Part shown: positions 35,081 through 46,019 of the stretch, in pieces
Numbering within the stretch: position 1 is the first letter of the stretch
Layout of the letters: each line of letters begins with the position of its first letter
Origin: Tanypteryx hageni
Taxonomy: Eukaryota; Arthropoda; Insecta; Odonata; Petaluridae
DNA: 64,000 bases
Reading direction: 5' to 3'
Assembly (NCBI GenBank): GCA_028673005.1
Contig: CM054113.1
Coordinates: 174,637,956 to 174,701,955, forward strand
Made by a program: the position numbers and the translations under genes
The notes under the pieces: model-generated
Told to the model about the DNA's origin: nothing
Seen by the model: only the letters and a program-made list of their open reading frames with translations
Database searches by the model: none

Positions 35081-35884
35081 CAGTGGCGGATTATCGCACA
35101 GGCGTATGCCTCGGGCCCCACATGCCCAGGGGCCCCCAAACCGACAAAAATAACCCGCTTATCATCTTTCATTTATCTTCGCAAAGCAGCCTTTGAATTT
35201 TCCTTCTTGACTTTACGTGTAACCACGATTCGTCTTCCTAATAGGGTCGATCTGGGTTCGATTCGATAAAAAACCGACCACCTACAAGTCAACTCCTGTG
35301 TGTAATCGCCGCTTAAGAGCTGTGGGCACCAGTGGCGGATTTAGGGGCCCCACATGGCGCGCGCCAGGGGCCCCGTGAAGTATGGGACCCCGTGAAATAT
35401 GGGGTCCCGTTGCGTCTGGCAGTGTTTCTCAACTTGGGTTACGCGGAACCCTAGGGTTCCGCGAAAGATTGGGCTTCTGTGTGAATGCGCGAAAATGGGG
35501 AAAACGGCAAGATTTCCTTATCGCTCAGTTACCCTAAATCTTGAATTTCTCCCTCACACTCATTGTCAGTGGCGGATTTAAGGGGAGTCGGTCTTGACGT
35601 GTGACGAGCTCCTTGAAGTAAGGGTCCCGAAAAAATGTTCGTGTATATAATCTCAGATACATTAAATGTATTTATTTTAAAACCAGTGGAACCTCTCTAT
35701 GATTCCATAGAAATACGATTGTTAAGAGGTGTCACAAAAGAGGGTGGTCGTTAGGAGCGTTTCCACTATATATTTAGATTGCGGAGCCCCCGACTGCTTA
35801 GCGCCAGAGGCCCCCAAATGCTTAGCACCAGGGCCCCCCAAATATTTAGTGCCAGGGTCCCCAGGAGGCGTAAATCCTCCACTG
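35081..35884. mobile_element. hAT composite nested in a LINE
   Basis: The segment begins CAGTGGCGGATTATCGC and ends GCGTAAATCCTCCACTG. It is flanked by TTTAGAAG (35073-35080) and TTTATGAG (35885-35892); other LINE copies read TTTAGGAG at this site, so each flank is the original 8-mer with one substitution. This is a clear hAT duplication. Inside are two further left ends of the same type (CAGTGGCGGATTTAGG at 35330 and CAGTGGCGGATTTAAG at 35567) and a different hAT left end, CAGTGTTTCTCAACTTGGG, at 35420. The 35567-35884 part matches the 338-bp element at 43344-43681 in reverse. It encodes no transposase. Confidence 0.8.
35780..35875 (+). repeat. Short tandem units inside the hAT element
   Basis: Units resembling CCCCCAAATGCTTAGCGCCAG repeat about four times with spacing near 23-25 bp, just inside the right end. 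The same array occurs inverted at 43365-43460. Confidence 0.65.
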
Positions 35885-36569
35885 TTTATGAGTGACCGTT
35901 TCTCGAGACCTTCGTGGGACTTGTACATTCGTCGAGTTATACGCGCGGCTAACAAGAAACTGGCCTTCATAGGTAGAATAGTACGGAACACTACAGAAAA
36001 AGTACCTGAAACATGTTACTTATCACTGGTTAGACCACAAGTGGAATACGCCTCATGCATATGGGATCCGTACGAGAGTATTAGAAAGAGTGCAGCGCAG
36101 AGCAGCCAGATTCGTAAAACAAAAGTACGAACATAAGGAAAGCGTCAACTCATTATTGATGGATTTGAACTGGGTACCACTGGAGGATCGTAGATTGAAC
36201 TCAAGGTTGCGGCTTCTGGAGAAATCTAGATCGGAATGTCTAAAAGACGAGGTTGTAGGAATAATTGAAGCACCAACGTATATAGGTAGAAACGACCGTG
36301 ACGATAAGATACGAGAGATCGATTGTAGGACGGAGCGTTATTTAGGCTCGTTCTTTCCGAGGACAATACGAGATCACAATAGAAATTTTCAACCTGCGAT
36401 AGACAATCTTTAGGTAGGTTTTGGTGCAATGCACCCCCTGCCACCCACCGATTAGGTGAATTGCAGGGTAACATGTAGATGTAGAAACGGAATTTAAAAA
36501 TCAGAAACTGAGCAATTTAAACGAAAATAATAACTTTTACGTGCCACAGTTTTTTGTTATCATCGTCGA

Positions 36570-36612
36570 GTGATGATGACGCTAAGCGTCGAAACGTAGG
36601 TCGTGCTACGTG
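36570..36612 (+). ncRNA. Hammerhead-ribozyme-like fold (degenerate)
   Basis: The sequence shows TGATGA, then a perfect 5-bp stem GACGC-TAA-GCGTC (36578-36590), then GAA, then a perfect 6-bp stem ACGTAG-GTCGTG-CTACGT (36594-36611). This is the order of core, helix II, GAA and helix III in a hammerhead ribozyme with open helix I. Deviations are a G in place of the core C before TGATGA, one extra base before helix II, and a G at the cleavage position where A, C or U is needed. Helix I pairing is weak. Such motifs occur in Penelope-like retroelements of animals. I infer a decayed or non-cleaving relative; activity is unlikely as written. Confidence 0.35.
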
Positions 36613-36741
36613 AAAATTATCATTTTCTTTAATTTTGGTTAATTATGGAAAAGCACAAAGTTAAGGCCAAGACGTTCGTATATAATTAAAACGGAACTTA
36701 TCAAAGATAAGAAAAATATTCCGATTCAAAACATACATATA

Positions 36742-37196
36742 CAGTAATACCCCGAGATACGCGAAGGAAAAAAGGCGTATATCGAATTTCGCATGTATCG
36801 GGGGTATAAAACACATTTATTGTATAGGGATAGGTATTTTTGTAGCGTAATTTACAACTCTTCTATTCTAAACTTAAGGGATATTAGCAGAGTGATAGAA
36901 TTAAGTAATAATAACAATGAAATAAACAACCGCATTTTTTTAAAACCATTTTGCAAATATTTCGCTTTTAAATCACTATAAATATACAAAAATAGTGGAG
37001 GGAAGGAATATCACTCTTGGCAGAGAAACGCTGCACGCGAATTGCAGTTAAATAAACGAGTATACATATGTAAATGAATGCGTTTATTGGTTGAGATCTC
37101 TCTAGATTGCTGATTGGCTGAAGACTTTTGATTTTTTAATGTTTTTTTACAATTTTTACTTTAATGTTAGGTATTCGATATATCGGTGTATTGCTG
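36742..37196. mobile_element. pogo/Tc1-mariner-like miniature element
   Basis: The left end CAGTAATACCCCGAGATACG and the inverse of the right end (CAGCAATACACCGATATATC) match at most positions. A TA dinucleotide flanks each side (36740-36741 and 37197-37198), as expected for Tc1/mariner superfamily insertions. CAG(T/C)AATACCCCGA-type ends with nearby CGCG/TATCG sequence are typical of pogo/Tigger relatives. It is 455 bp, AT-rich and non-coding. Confidence 0.65.
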
Positions 37197-37198
37197 TA

Positions 37199-40028
37199 TA
37201 TAGTTATACAAGTGAAACAAAAAATTGAAGCACTCAGTTTGAAACGGTTGAAATTTTAAACATTGGCCGGAGCTAATCCAATGCCGTATTATTTTTATAT
37301 TTATTAACCTATGCAAACGAATATTTGCAAACAAAATTCAATTAAGATTCACTTACTACTCTCTTACCGTTACACCGGTGAAGTAAAATTTATCTCTGCA
37401 TTTCTAACGGAACTAAATACTTGCATATCGATTACGTATAAGAAGAATGATAAATTAACAGTGTTTATGCTGTTCTCGTGAGGCAGCTTACTTATATTAA
37501 TCCAGTTTAATAGGAGTTTCTTCTAATTTTTTTCAAAGAATAAGGTGACATTTACCATCGCCACAAATGACCATTGGAGAAATTTTTCCGCTAAATTTTC
37601 CACTATGAGTACCAATCGTCCGTAAATTATCAAAAAGGAATCGTCAATTTTATCGCTTATTTTATGACCCGCGGAATTTCTACGGCCATAAAAAAATGTG
37701 GACGTATCCACACGTTTTTATGGCCGTATGAGGTCCGCATACCTTTTTGATCCCGAGCCAGAAGAAACGCAAAACGCTCGTTTGTAAACACGCCCCGCAA
37801 TAACCCAATATTCGGAAATGTCGTCGTCGTGGCCATTCTCGAACCTCCATTACCAAAAGGGGACGCCCCGTGATCGCATCCGAGGACACACACTAAAAGG
37901 AAAACGCCGCATTCAACACCTAAATTACGCGGCGAGACATTTCAGAAATTGGCGAATCCAGGAAGAATAAGAAAATACCTGCGTCGAGGATTCTGGACCA
38001 TAACAATCCCCTCAAACCCCTGCAGGAGGCATCTCCGTGGATGTTCATCCCTCTTAGAAGTAAACAAAGGAAGCTGGAGGAAGGAGAATTGGGGGAGGCT
38101 TTTGGAAAAGACTGCGTGCAGGTGGACGAGGTAAAGGGAAGAGAGATGGGAGGGAGGAACGGACAGGAGGGAGGGAAGAGGAGGGAATGGGAGAGAGAAA
38201 CAGTTCCACTCCCTCACATTGTTGAGTGGTGTCGGGTAGGAAAAAAGGTTCCTTTCCCCCCATGGGGAGATAGATGGGAAGGTTATTGGGGCTCCAAGAG
38301 AGAGAGAGAGAAAGATGGGATACTTTTGGGAGGGAACAGGAGTAGGAAATTGGAGGGATGGGAGGGAGGAAGATGGGAAGAGAGTTACAACTCTGGAGAA
38401 GGGAGGAATGAGTCAAGTTCTTTTTACCCCCCCCCCCCTCCCTCAAGCGTAAGAAAGGGTGGGCGGATGGATATTGCTGCTTTGGAAGAAGGAAGAGGTT
38501 AAAGGGAACAGATGTAGATATGGAAACGGCTAAAGAGGGAGAAGAAGAGAGGAGGTAGTGGGTGGGTGGGAAGGGGAAGGATACACGCCCCCTTTTTTCT
38601 CCACGGGGTGATTGGTTGGTTGACCCAAAGGAAAGGAGGATTTCGCCCTGAAAAAAGTCTCCTCTTTTGCAATTCTTTCTCCACCATGGGTCGACGTCCT
38701 CTCCCGCTGAGGGTTGCGACCGAAGGAGTTTTTCGGAAGGATGGTCCGGCTCGCAGAGAAAGAGAGATGGGTGTTAGGCGCGCAGACGGAACTTTTGGGA
38801 CCCTGGCAAGTGGATGGGAGGGCGTGGGAGATTTTGTGGCAGGGAAAGAAGGAAAGAGGGAGTCGGATGTCGGTGACGAACAGGAGATTCCGTCGGTGGT
38901 GCATATGTTGGGGGAGGAGAGCTGGTCGCAAGGAAAATGATGTGCGTCTTCAAGATGTTTTTGTTCTCTCCCTACCACAACCTCCTACCGCCCACCCTCC
39001 CTCTCTCTTTCTTCCGACTCTCCTTTCCCCGTTCTTTCTTTTCCCGTTTATTCGCTCATTTTCTTACTCCTGATTTCTCTCGCTCACTCAATCTCATATT
39101 TAATTCTCGCATTTCCCTCTCTCCCCAATGGCGGACCCGGTAGGGGGAGCTAAAGGAAGTAATTACTCTCCTCCACCCAAATTTCAGAACACCGAAGAAA
39201 ATAAATAAAATAATAAAAATAACATCTTTTAACTGTACTTATTTTTTTGCACAAAGTGTTATATATTTCTTTTTACATAAAAATCGGTATCCTTTTGAAC
39301 ATAAAAATAATATCGACGAAATGCAACTTTTTTACTGTACTTATTTTGTTGAACAAAATGTAATCTATTTACCTTTTACATTTGAAAATCTGTATCCTTT
39401 TGAACACATTTTCAAACAGTTTATTTTTTCATACATAAGGACGAAGCCTTAATTAGCCCTTGTCCTTATTCCCACTTTTTTTCGTCCTTTTACATCCGAC
39501 CCCAACCACTACCCTTCCAAGTCAGTCATCTCTTCTTCCATCAACTATTTCTCTTCTTTTTCCCCCTTCTTGAATTACTAAGTGGGAGTATACACCATTG
39601 TGAATTGGTTAAAAACTGTCTCCTTAAGGTCGGACTCCAACGAGGGTTGATTCGATAGCCACAAAAATGGGGGAAATCCAGATTTATATTAGGGCTACAA
39701 AGCAATCGCACTCAGCAAGTATTCTAGCGAACGTTGAGTCTAGAACAGTGATCGCTAAAACGCGTTCGTAAATTGCGACCCTCTCATCAATCCAATGCTG
39801 CCGTAGGTAGGTTAAAGAGAGAACGGGATCATTGGTTGACATGGTGAGAGAAAAAAATAACGAAATGTTCGATGCTAATTAATTGTGCGATAATGATTTA
39901 TTAAAATATTTATCAATCTTAGAGGTGTGTCATACTAGTGTGTTATTTTTTCAACATATTATCCAGGCTCGTTGTTGTTACCTGCATACAATTTGTGTTT
40001 GAGACCACTGCTTCAGAAGGAGGTCTTT
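37199..40028. other. Unassigned stretch with purine- and pyrimidine-rich blocks
   Basis: No gene is recognised. Positions 38070-38560 are purine-rich on the plus strand (with a 12-C run at 38427-38438), and 38960-39125 are pyrimidine-rich. Frames of 120-160 codons on both strands at 38040-39070 overlap each other and are low complexity, so I reject them as genes. Confidence 0.4.
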
Positions 40029-40500
40029 CTACATCTACATGATATCCTTCAAGTCACCATTTCGGTGGATGGCAAGGAGTGCAGTGCACTTAGGTTCCCT
40101 AGTTTTCCTACGTTATCTTTTCCTATTATGTTCTCTTATAGTCCTAGGGAAAAACGATCCTCTATATCTTGCGTCCCACCAACCATTTTGTCGAAAAACC
40201 TTGGTTCCACAATGATGAAAACAAACCCCGTCTTTTTCAAGAAGTGGATTTTTTTTCAACTGAATTTCAGAACCATATTAATCCTTATGGACATTTTTAA
40301 AAACCTTAAATATTGGAGTTATTTTGTTGAGAAAAAGCTATACATTAATTACCGTCGAAATTTCGCGTCCCACTTAAATGACCTTTGCGTCCCACCAGTG
40401 GGACGCGTCCCACCGGTTGAGAAACACTGCTCTATATCGCTCCATCCTACAATCAATCTCGTGAATCTTATCCTCGCTAAGATCAACGATCTTTGGATCA
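40029..40500 (-). mobile_element. CR1/Jockey-group LINE 3' end, inverted, split by a hAT
   Basis: Read on the minus strand it gives EDKIHEIDCRMERYRGSFFP followed by an early end and the LINE tail (GCACTCCTTGCCATCCACCG ... CATGTAGATGTAG). The sequence GAGGATCGTTTTTCCCTAGG is shared with the fragment at 55345-55555, so these two belong to one sub-lineage. A 262-bp hAT element interrupts it. The 5' boundary (right side) is approximate. Confidence 0.7.
40168..40429. mobile_element. hAT miniature element with perfect 8-bp TSD
   Basis: CTCTATAT flanks both sides (40160-40167 and 40430-40437). The uninterrupted target, CCTCTATATCGCTCC, is seen inverted at 55391-55411. The right end reads GGTTGAGAAACACTG, a typical hAT terminus (CAGTGTTTCTCAACC inverted). 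The left end, CTTGCGTCCCACCAACC, is poorly matched. The right subterminal region has GGGACGCGTCCC-type palindromes. It is non-coding. Confidence 0.75.
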
Positions 40501-42017
40501 CCTTCGAGGATGGCTGCTTTTTAACAGAAATGAGCATTTGTTTTTCCCATAGCTTTGTCGCCATCAGAGTTATCTTCACAGTCAACCCGCCATAAAATTC
40601 ATAGGGGAAAGCTTTTTATTCTGCTATCTGTTCCTCGATATTTTCCGCTTTTTCTCCGTCTGTCTCCAATTATTTCCTCTCTGTCTCCCTTCCCAGTTTT
40701 TCTTCCTTTCCGAACCTTTCTTCTTCCAACCTTCCTCTACCCCTCGCTCGCTTCCTCCCTCCTCACTCTTTCATAGCTCCCTTCCTCGCTCAACCGGACC
40801 AAAATGGTTGCCACCCATTCCCGGAATAAGTTCGCCGAAACGATCTTGTCTTTCTCTCTTTCACACACACTCATTTCAGTTTTGTGGGTGTTGTGATGCT
40901 TTTTCGGGTGGGTTCTTTTCTTTTCCTCCATTGTGCGGAAATTATTAGGCGCTGCCCGTTCGTCTTCCTCTTCCACCTCCTCCTCCAGACTCGGGGTTCT
41001 GGTGGTTGATTTTCCTTTCTGTCCTTTCTTTCTAGGAATAAAGGGTGACTTGTTGCCGTCCTAAGTCTCGTTTTGTGCGCCTGTCTACTTTTCTAAAAAG
41101 GCTCCCCCCTTTTCTCCACTCCTTTTTCACGCCAATTTGCGGAGGTTATTGGGGTAATTATTTTGAGATTAAGAAGAGCAGGTGATTGACGGCTTCTCAC
41201 GAGACGACCGCATTTGCAAAGAATGACTCTCTTTGACGACCTATAAAGCACATAAAAGAAATCTTTTTTTCCTCCAAAAAATACCTTTACCCCCCAGACT
41301 TTGGTTTTAATGGGTCGTTAAATGGAGTTTTTTGGGGGATTGAGGACCGTCATAGCCCGGATTTCCTCAAAAAGAGAGAAAATATGAGAGGCGATTTTGG
41401 ATTTTTGGAAACGGTTTTAACGAGAGCCTATAAAAGAAAACAAGATGTTGGAAAAAGATGAAGGTCGTATAGGCGCAACACAACACCCCTAGGTATCTCG
41501 GGTTTTATGGTATTCAATACACCTTTTTTAACTATGGGACTAAAAAAGGGACCCGACGAGCAAGAGTGGAGAGTTAATTAAGCATTAAATTCTTGGGAGG
41601 CAAAGAAAAACGATGGGATATAACTAGGCTATATTTTTCTCGGATATGAAATGTAAGATAAAATTAACCGATAGGCAAAGGTTGATAAAATTGGGAATGG
41701 TGTGTTTAGGAGAAATTTTGTTAGTCCTTAAAATCGTAAATGCTGTTTCTTACGGTGTAGGAAGCAAGAGTTGCACCATTTGTTTCTCGGATAAATATTA
41801 GGTATATCAAATACTATCCTCGATACCTCAATCATATATGTTAAAGGCCGTTAACGGCCGTTTACGAGCTTGTTAAACAAATAAAAAAATCATATATATG
41901 CCTATATATTGGGAGAAACGATCACAGCGATAAAATTTGCTAGATCGAGGTTGCTGTTTCGTAGGAATGTCATATATCATTATAAGAGTTAAATCTGCGA
42001 GACGATATTGTTAGGAA
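40501..42017. other. Unassigned stretch
   Basis: No gene is recognised. A perfect 14-bp palindrome, GGCCGTTAACGGCC, lies at about 41846-41861. Pyrimidine-rich patches occur at 40620-40800. Confidence 0.35.
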
Positions 42018-42081
42018 TATTTTCACGCATTGCACCCCCTGCCCACCACCATTTTCATCAATTGGAGGACAACACGTAGGT
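42018..42081 (+). mobile_element. LINE 3' tail fragment
   Basis: TTCACGCATTGCACCCCCTG followed by CCCACCACC and, after a spacer, GGAGGACAACACGTAGG matches the conserved CR1/Jockey-group tail. No coding part is visible, so this is a very short or very decayed insertion. Confidence 0.4.
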
Positions 42082-43343
42082 ACTGTGTATGCAAGAGCTT
42101 TGAACAAATTTTGTAAGGCCTTAATGTATTTGTTCCGATAACATTTCGAGCCATTTTTTTCCAACTTCATTGACAGAAATTCCCAGAAAGATATCATTAT
42201 TAAATTCCTCTTGAAAAACTGAACCTCTTCTAAGAGTAATCGAAGTACAATTTTAATAATATATGTCTTAATATCTAATTCGGCGTTGTATTGAGCCTCA
42301 TCATTCTACATGTATTTTACATAAAAATATATTTTTTAAATAATTAACATATCCAAATTTATATTTAAGTTTAAAACGCAATCAATTTTGTATTAAAATT
42401 TTAAACGATTCCCTATCCTCTGTAAAGTTTTCAAATTTTTCTAGAATAAGTAGAAATGCAAGCTCAATTTGTCAGCTTTAACATCTTCAAAGATATTAGA
42501 AAACAGAAAATTTTAAATGGGCCCCAATTCGAACTTGTATATTTAAAAAAACTCAAATTTATATAAACAAACGGCAGCATAAATAAATGAATCATGTAAC
42601 TCGTAGCTTTTATCCGTAATTACAGGTGTTCCGTTTCTCAATTACTCTACGAAGTTTATCAGAAATTTAAGCTGCGTTAGCGTCACAATGTTGGCACTAG
42701 AATGAACATGAAGTTTCCCATTAAAAAGATAGGAAAGAATTGCAGAACCGAGGTCACGTGAAACGTCGCCAAGCGCATTCGTGAATGCCTACGCCGGGTG
42801 GTGTCAACAGGTTAGCCATCGACTTCTCGTTAAATTTAGAACAAAAGAAGTCGTTCGTGCAATGTCCGAATCAATCAAGTCTTCTTGTATCAAGGATTGA
42901 TTCGAACTCTTGATTAGATAAAACATTTTAAGCATGTAGTGTGCTCTTTAAAATGCCAACTTTTCTCCAGACAGAACTGGTTAGTTCATTTAATTATCAT
43001 CCCTCGCCATGCGCTATTTCTAACTGTAAGATATGAAATGATGAATAATGCTTTGAGTAGCAACACCAATAAAATAAAATTAAATTTATTTCATACTCCC
43101 GAGTATGGCAATGAGATTCCGCCTCATCAAATTCATTCCATTAAATACGGTTAAAGGCTGAGATGAAAATTAACACGAGGAGTTGGTTGACGTAAAGGAA
43201 GATTTCTTATTTTGATCGGTTGCTGGCACACCATAGACGGATCCAACCTGATTTGCTGAGCAACAAAATTTGAACCATTGGTTCGATTTCTGATTAAGGC
43301 AGAATTTTTTTGCCGCTTTCCAGAAGTTTTTACTGGCAGCAAT
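42082..43343. other. Unassigned AT-rich stretch
   Basis: I see no gene, RNA or mobile element here. Confidence 0.4.
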
Positions 43344-43681
43344 CGGTGGTGGATTTTCGCCTCCTGGGGTCCCTGGCGCTAAGCATTTGGGGGCCCCTGG
43401 CGCTAAACATTTGGGGACCCTGGCGCTAAACATTTTGGGGCCCCAGGCGCTAAGCAGTAGGGGGGTCTGCAATCTAAATATATAGTGAAACCGATACTGA
43501 CAGCTACCCTCTTTTGTGACACCTCTTAACGGTCGTTTTCCCTATGGAATCATAGAGAGCTTCCACTGATTTTTAAATTGAGACATTTAATATTTCTGAG
43601 ATTATACACACGAACTTTTTTTCGAATTCACGGGACCCCTGGCGCGCCCCATGTGCGACCCACCCCCTAAATCCGCCACCG
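43344..43681 (-). mobile_element. hAT miniature element, same family as 35567-35884
   Basis: Ends are CGGTGGTGGATTTTCGCC and CCTAAATCCGCCACCG, flanked by GCAGCAAT (43336-43343) and ACAGCAAT (43682-43689), 7 of 8 bases alike. The body is the reverse complement of the inner part of the composite at 35081-35884, including the tandem TGGCGCTAAGCATTTGGGG units (43365-43460). It is 338 bp and non-coding. Confidence 0.8.
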
Positions 43682-43791
43682 ACAGCAATGTCAATTTCCG
43701 TAAGCTTTTTTGTAAACGGATTGTGAATTTAAGGGGGAATATGGTAATTTTCTCTATGTACCACTCCACGTATAGTTCGTTCGGTCTATAA

Positions 43792-44069
43792 CAGGGGTCA
43801 GCAAGGATTTTTCTCTTGGGTGCCACTCTTACCAACATATATAATCTTTAAACCTTCGCTCGTCCTACCCTTAAATTCGTTTTGACCGCAACACTTACTA
43901 AAGTGAATCTTATATTATAAGGGACCCTGAATATAATGCGGTATCGTTAAAATGCAGTTGAAATAAAAGTAAAATTAAATGAAATAGTAAAATTCTTTAA
44001 ATATCGCGCCGTGTAAAATCTCTTCGCGCGCCACCTTTTGGCACGCGTGCCATTAGTTGCCGATCCCTG
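43792..44069. mobile_element. hAT miniature element with perfect 8-bp TSD
   Basis: The element begins CAGGGGTCAGCAAGG and ends GTTGCCGATCCCTG. GTCTATAA flanks both sides exactly (43784-43791 and 44070-44077). The right subterminal GCACGCGTGCC palindrome is common in hAT relatives with CAGGGGTCGGCAA ends. It is 278 bp and non-coding, and lies only 110 bp from another hAT element. Confidence 0.85.
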
Positions 44070-45521
44070 GTCTATAAGAATAGGGACCCGAACCGACGCC
44101 CTCTATATCTAATACGGAAGTTGTTGCCCGAACTCAGTCAATGAGGTAACTTCACATTTTTTTAAATGTCATCTTACGGAGTTTTTTTACCTGAATACAA
44201 ATCTATTATCAGAATTCAAATACGATTATTAGTTTTCGAAAAAAATTGGTCAAGTGGACAATTTATATCGAACGGCAAAAAGGCGAAGAATCGAACCTCG
44301 ATACTTCGTGACGTCATGGCTCGGTTGGACCTGGTGGGCCGATCCGAACTGCCAGTCGCGTAGAAAGAAGTAAAGAAACAATTTGATATAATCATCTTCC
44401 CTTAAAAGGGAAATTGCTCATCTCTAAAACTTGCATTGAACAACTGTAATAGTCTTTAACATTAATGAAGATCTAATTAAACATTTCTAGTCTTTTTAAG
44501 TGTTTTCTCCAGAGAATAATGGAAGAGTTGAAGAAAAAAACGGATTAACTGTTTTGTCCCTATGTATGCAAACACGAATAGAAAAAGCTTGAATATTTCG
44601 CAACCATAATAGAGTCAATGAATGGCCAAGTGTCTGATTTGGCTTCCACATAACCTCTGTCCATCTTTAAGATATTACTAAACACTTATTACTACTGATT
44701 AATTATCTATATATTTCTATAAACTACGCCTATTTGTATTAAATTCACTACTATAAATATGTCCTAAACTAAGAGTAAAATAAACTACTAAAAAAACTAA
44801 ACGAGAGTTGAAAGGCAAAAATCACCGTTTACACGCTACACGCGAAACCCATCCTGCGGCGTGTGCGAGTACTGACGTCACACAAATGCAACGAGTCGAG
44901 ATCGATTGATCGAAACATACAAATTTAAAAAAATTAAAAATATACATATAAACTTTAATTTTTGGTCCTTTTTTTCGTACTATAATGTCTTTTATGATTT
45001 CTAGCACCGTCACAGCAGGTTTTGAGAAATATTAAAATTTTATGAAACTAACTCATTGTGGACTCCCAGAAGCTTAGGGGGGGGGGGAGGTGAGCTCGGC
45101 TGAGTACACCATTTAGGTAGCTCATTGGTCAGTTGTTCGCAACATTTATGTAGGCGCGACACTTTCGAAGATAAGCAGAAGTTCGCGGAACCTCCGTCTC
45201 GAAACAAGATTGTAAATTTGCACATAAGGATATCACGTTTGGAAATTCGTTTTTATTAGATTATATTACCGTCAATTTATTAGAGGGATGATTATTGCCC
45301 TAATGACCTATCAACATTTCCAAATCGCAGATTTATTTATTTAACAATTTTCGCCGCACCCCAGTAAACAATTGCGGAACCCAGATTGGGAAACAATGTC
45401 ATATGTAAATCCGCCTTTGCCTATATAGTATTGGTGACAAAGCTGATGACCGAACAGTTAACATGGAGTATTGATCTCCGGTCTATAAGAAAATTCGTTA
45501 TTGAACACTACAGAGTAATAA
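44070..45521. other. Mostly unassigned, with a probable hAT right end
   Basis: Positions 45357-45404 read GCGGAACCCAGATTGGGAAA followed by CAATG, close to the inverse of the hAT left end at 35420 (CAGTGTTTCTCAACTTGGG...GCGGAACCC). The matching left end is not convincing. A minus-strand GGTTCGATTCT B-box-like motif lies at about 44285-44297. Perfect TGACGTCA octamers lie at 44309-44316 and 44873-44880. Confidence 0.35.
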
Positions 45522-45800
45522 TAGTGTTTCCAAAACTAGAATGTCCCGATCCCTGGGAGGGGGACGGTGGAGATAGGTTTTCAGGGATGTCGCGAAGGCG
45601 AATAGTTTTTGTTTTATATTTGTAATACTATGTAAGGATAAATTTAGAAATAAATTAATTTTTTGCGCTATCAAATTACATATTCATAATATTTGATGTC
45701 AACATGACCTTTTATATTTATTAATGGCGACTAAGGGGGTCGCGATAAGGTCGGTTGCCTTAAGAGGGTATAGCAGATTTATGAAGTTTGGGGAACGCTA
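45522..45800. mobile_element. hAT-like miniature element
   Basis: The left end TAGTGTTTCCAAAACT and inverse of the right end TAGCGTTCCCCAAACT agree at 13 of 16 positions. The right subterminal GGGGGTCGCGAT and the GTTTGGGGAACGCT end are typical of hAT relatives. No 8-bp duplication is clear, suggesting an older copy. Confidence 0.5.
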
Positions 45801-46019
45801 TAACATTTTCCAAAGAACATGACTTACTTCCCAACCGATCGATCCACCATGGTATTTTGTCTCATACTGTCATCACTTGCTTAGGTTACTGGAAAGATTT
45901 GGAGATTGCGCAAAACGTTAGACCACGAGCGCCGGAGCACAGCTTCCTCCCTCCACCGTGCGTAGCATCATCCGGGGTCTTTGTTGCATCTAGTGAACCA
46001 AAGAGAAAGGAGACAGAAA

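Larger units (their letters stand above)
33932..36413 (+). pseudogene. CR1/Jockey-group reverse transcriptase, broken and interrupted
   Basis: The first open piece (33932-34381, 149 codons) encodes the upstream linker: NNYKKKVLQDNLKENPKVFW, SYAREVQGRG, EKANILNQHFQKASTP and SIKPSKSPGPEEISARVLKE. A TAG follows VPKDW. The palm is in shifted pieces: FIDFRKAFDKVSHKKL at about 34636-34690, a 14-bp deletion near 34735, loss of the LGPLLFLIYVND motif near 34825, and FADDTVLY at about 34850. After the hAT insertion, the thumb and C-terminus resume (RRVIRAANKKLAFIGRIVRN, CRTERYLGSFFPRTIRDHN) and end at 36413. At least one stop, two deletions and one large insertion make it inactive. Confidence 0.8.
33880..36485 (+). 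mobile_element. CR1/Jockey-group LINE copy, longest of its lineage, split by a hAT composite
   Basis: The copy starts in the region between endonuclease and reverse transcriptase and reaches a complete 3' end: the hairpin CCCTGC (36436-36441) / GCAGGG (36463-36468) and the tail TAACATGTAGATGTAG. A hAT composite occupies 35081-35884. The uninterrupted sequence is known from 30160-30200. The 5' boundary is approximate. Confidence 0.85.

Noticed and set aside
38041..39073. Several 120-160-codon frames on both strands
   Set aside because: Mutually overlapping, low complexity and inside strand-asymmetric tracts.
39745..39785. CAGTGATCGCTAAAACGCG as a hAT left end
   Set aside because: No matching right end or target duplication was found.
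44277..44350. Minus-strand B-box-like GGTTCGATTCT
   Set aside because: The T-arm can be drawn but no convincing A box lies at the right distance. Kept only as a note.
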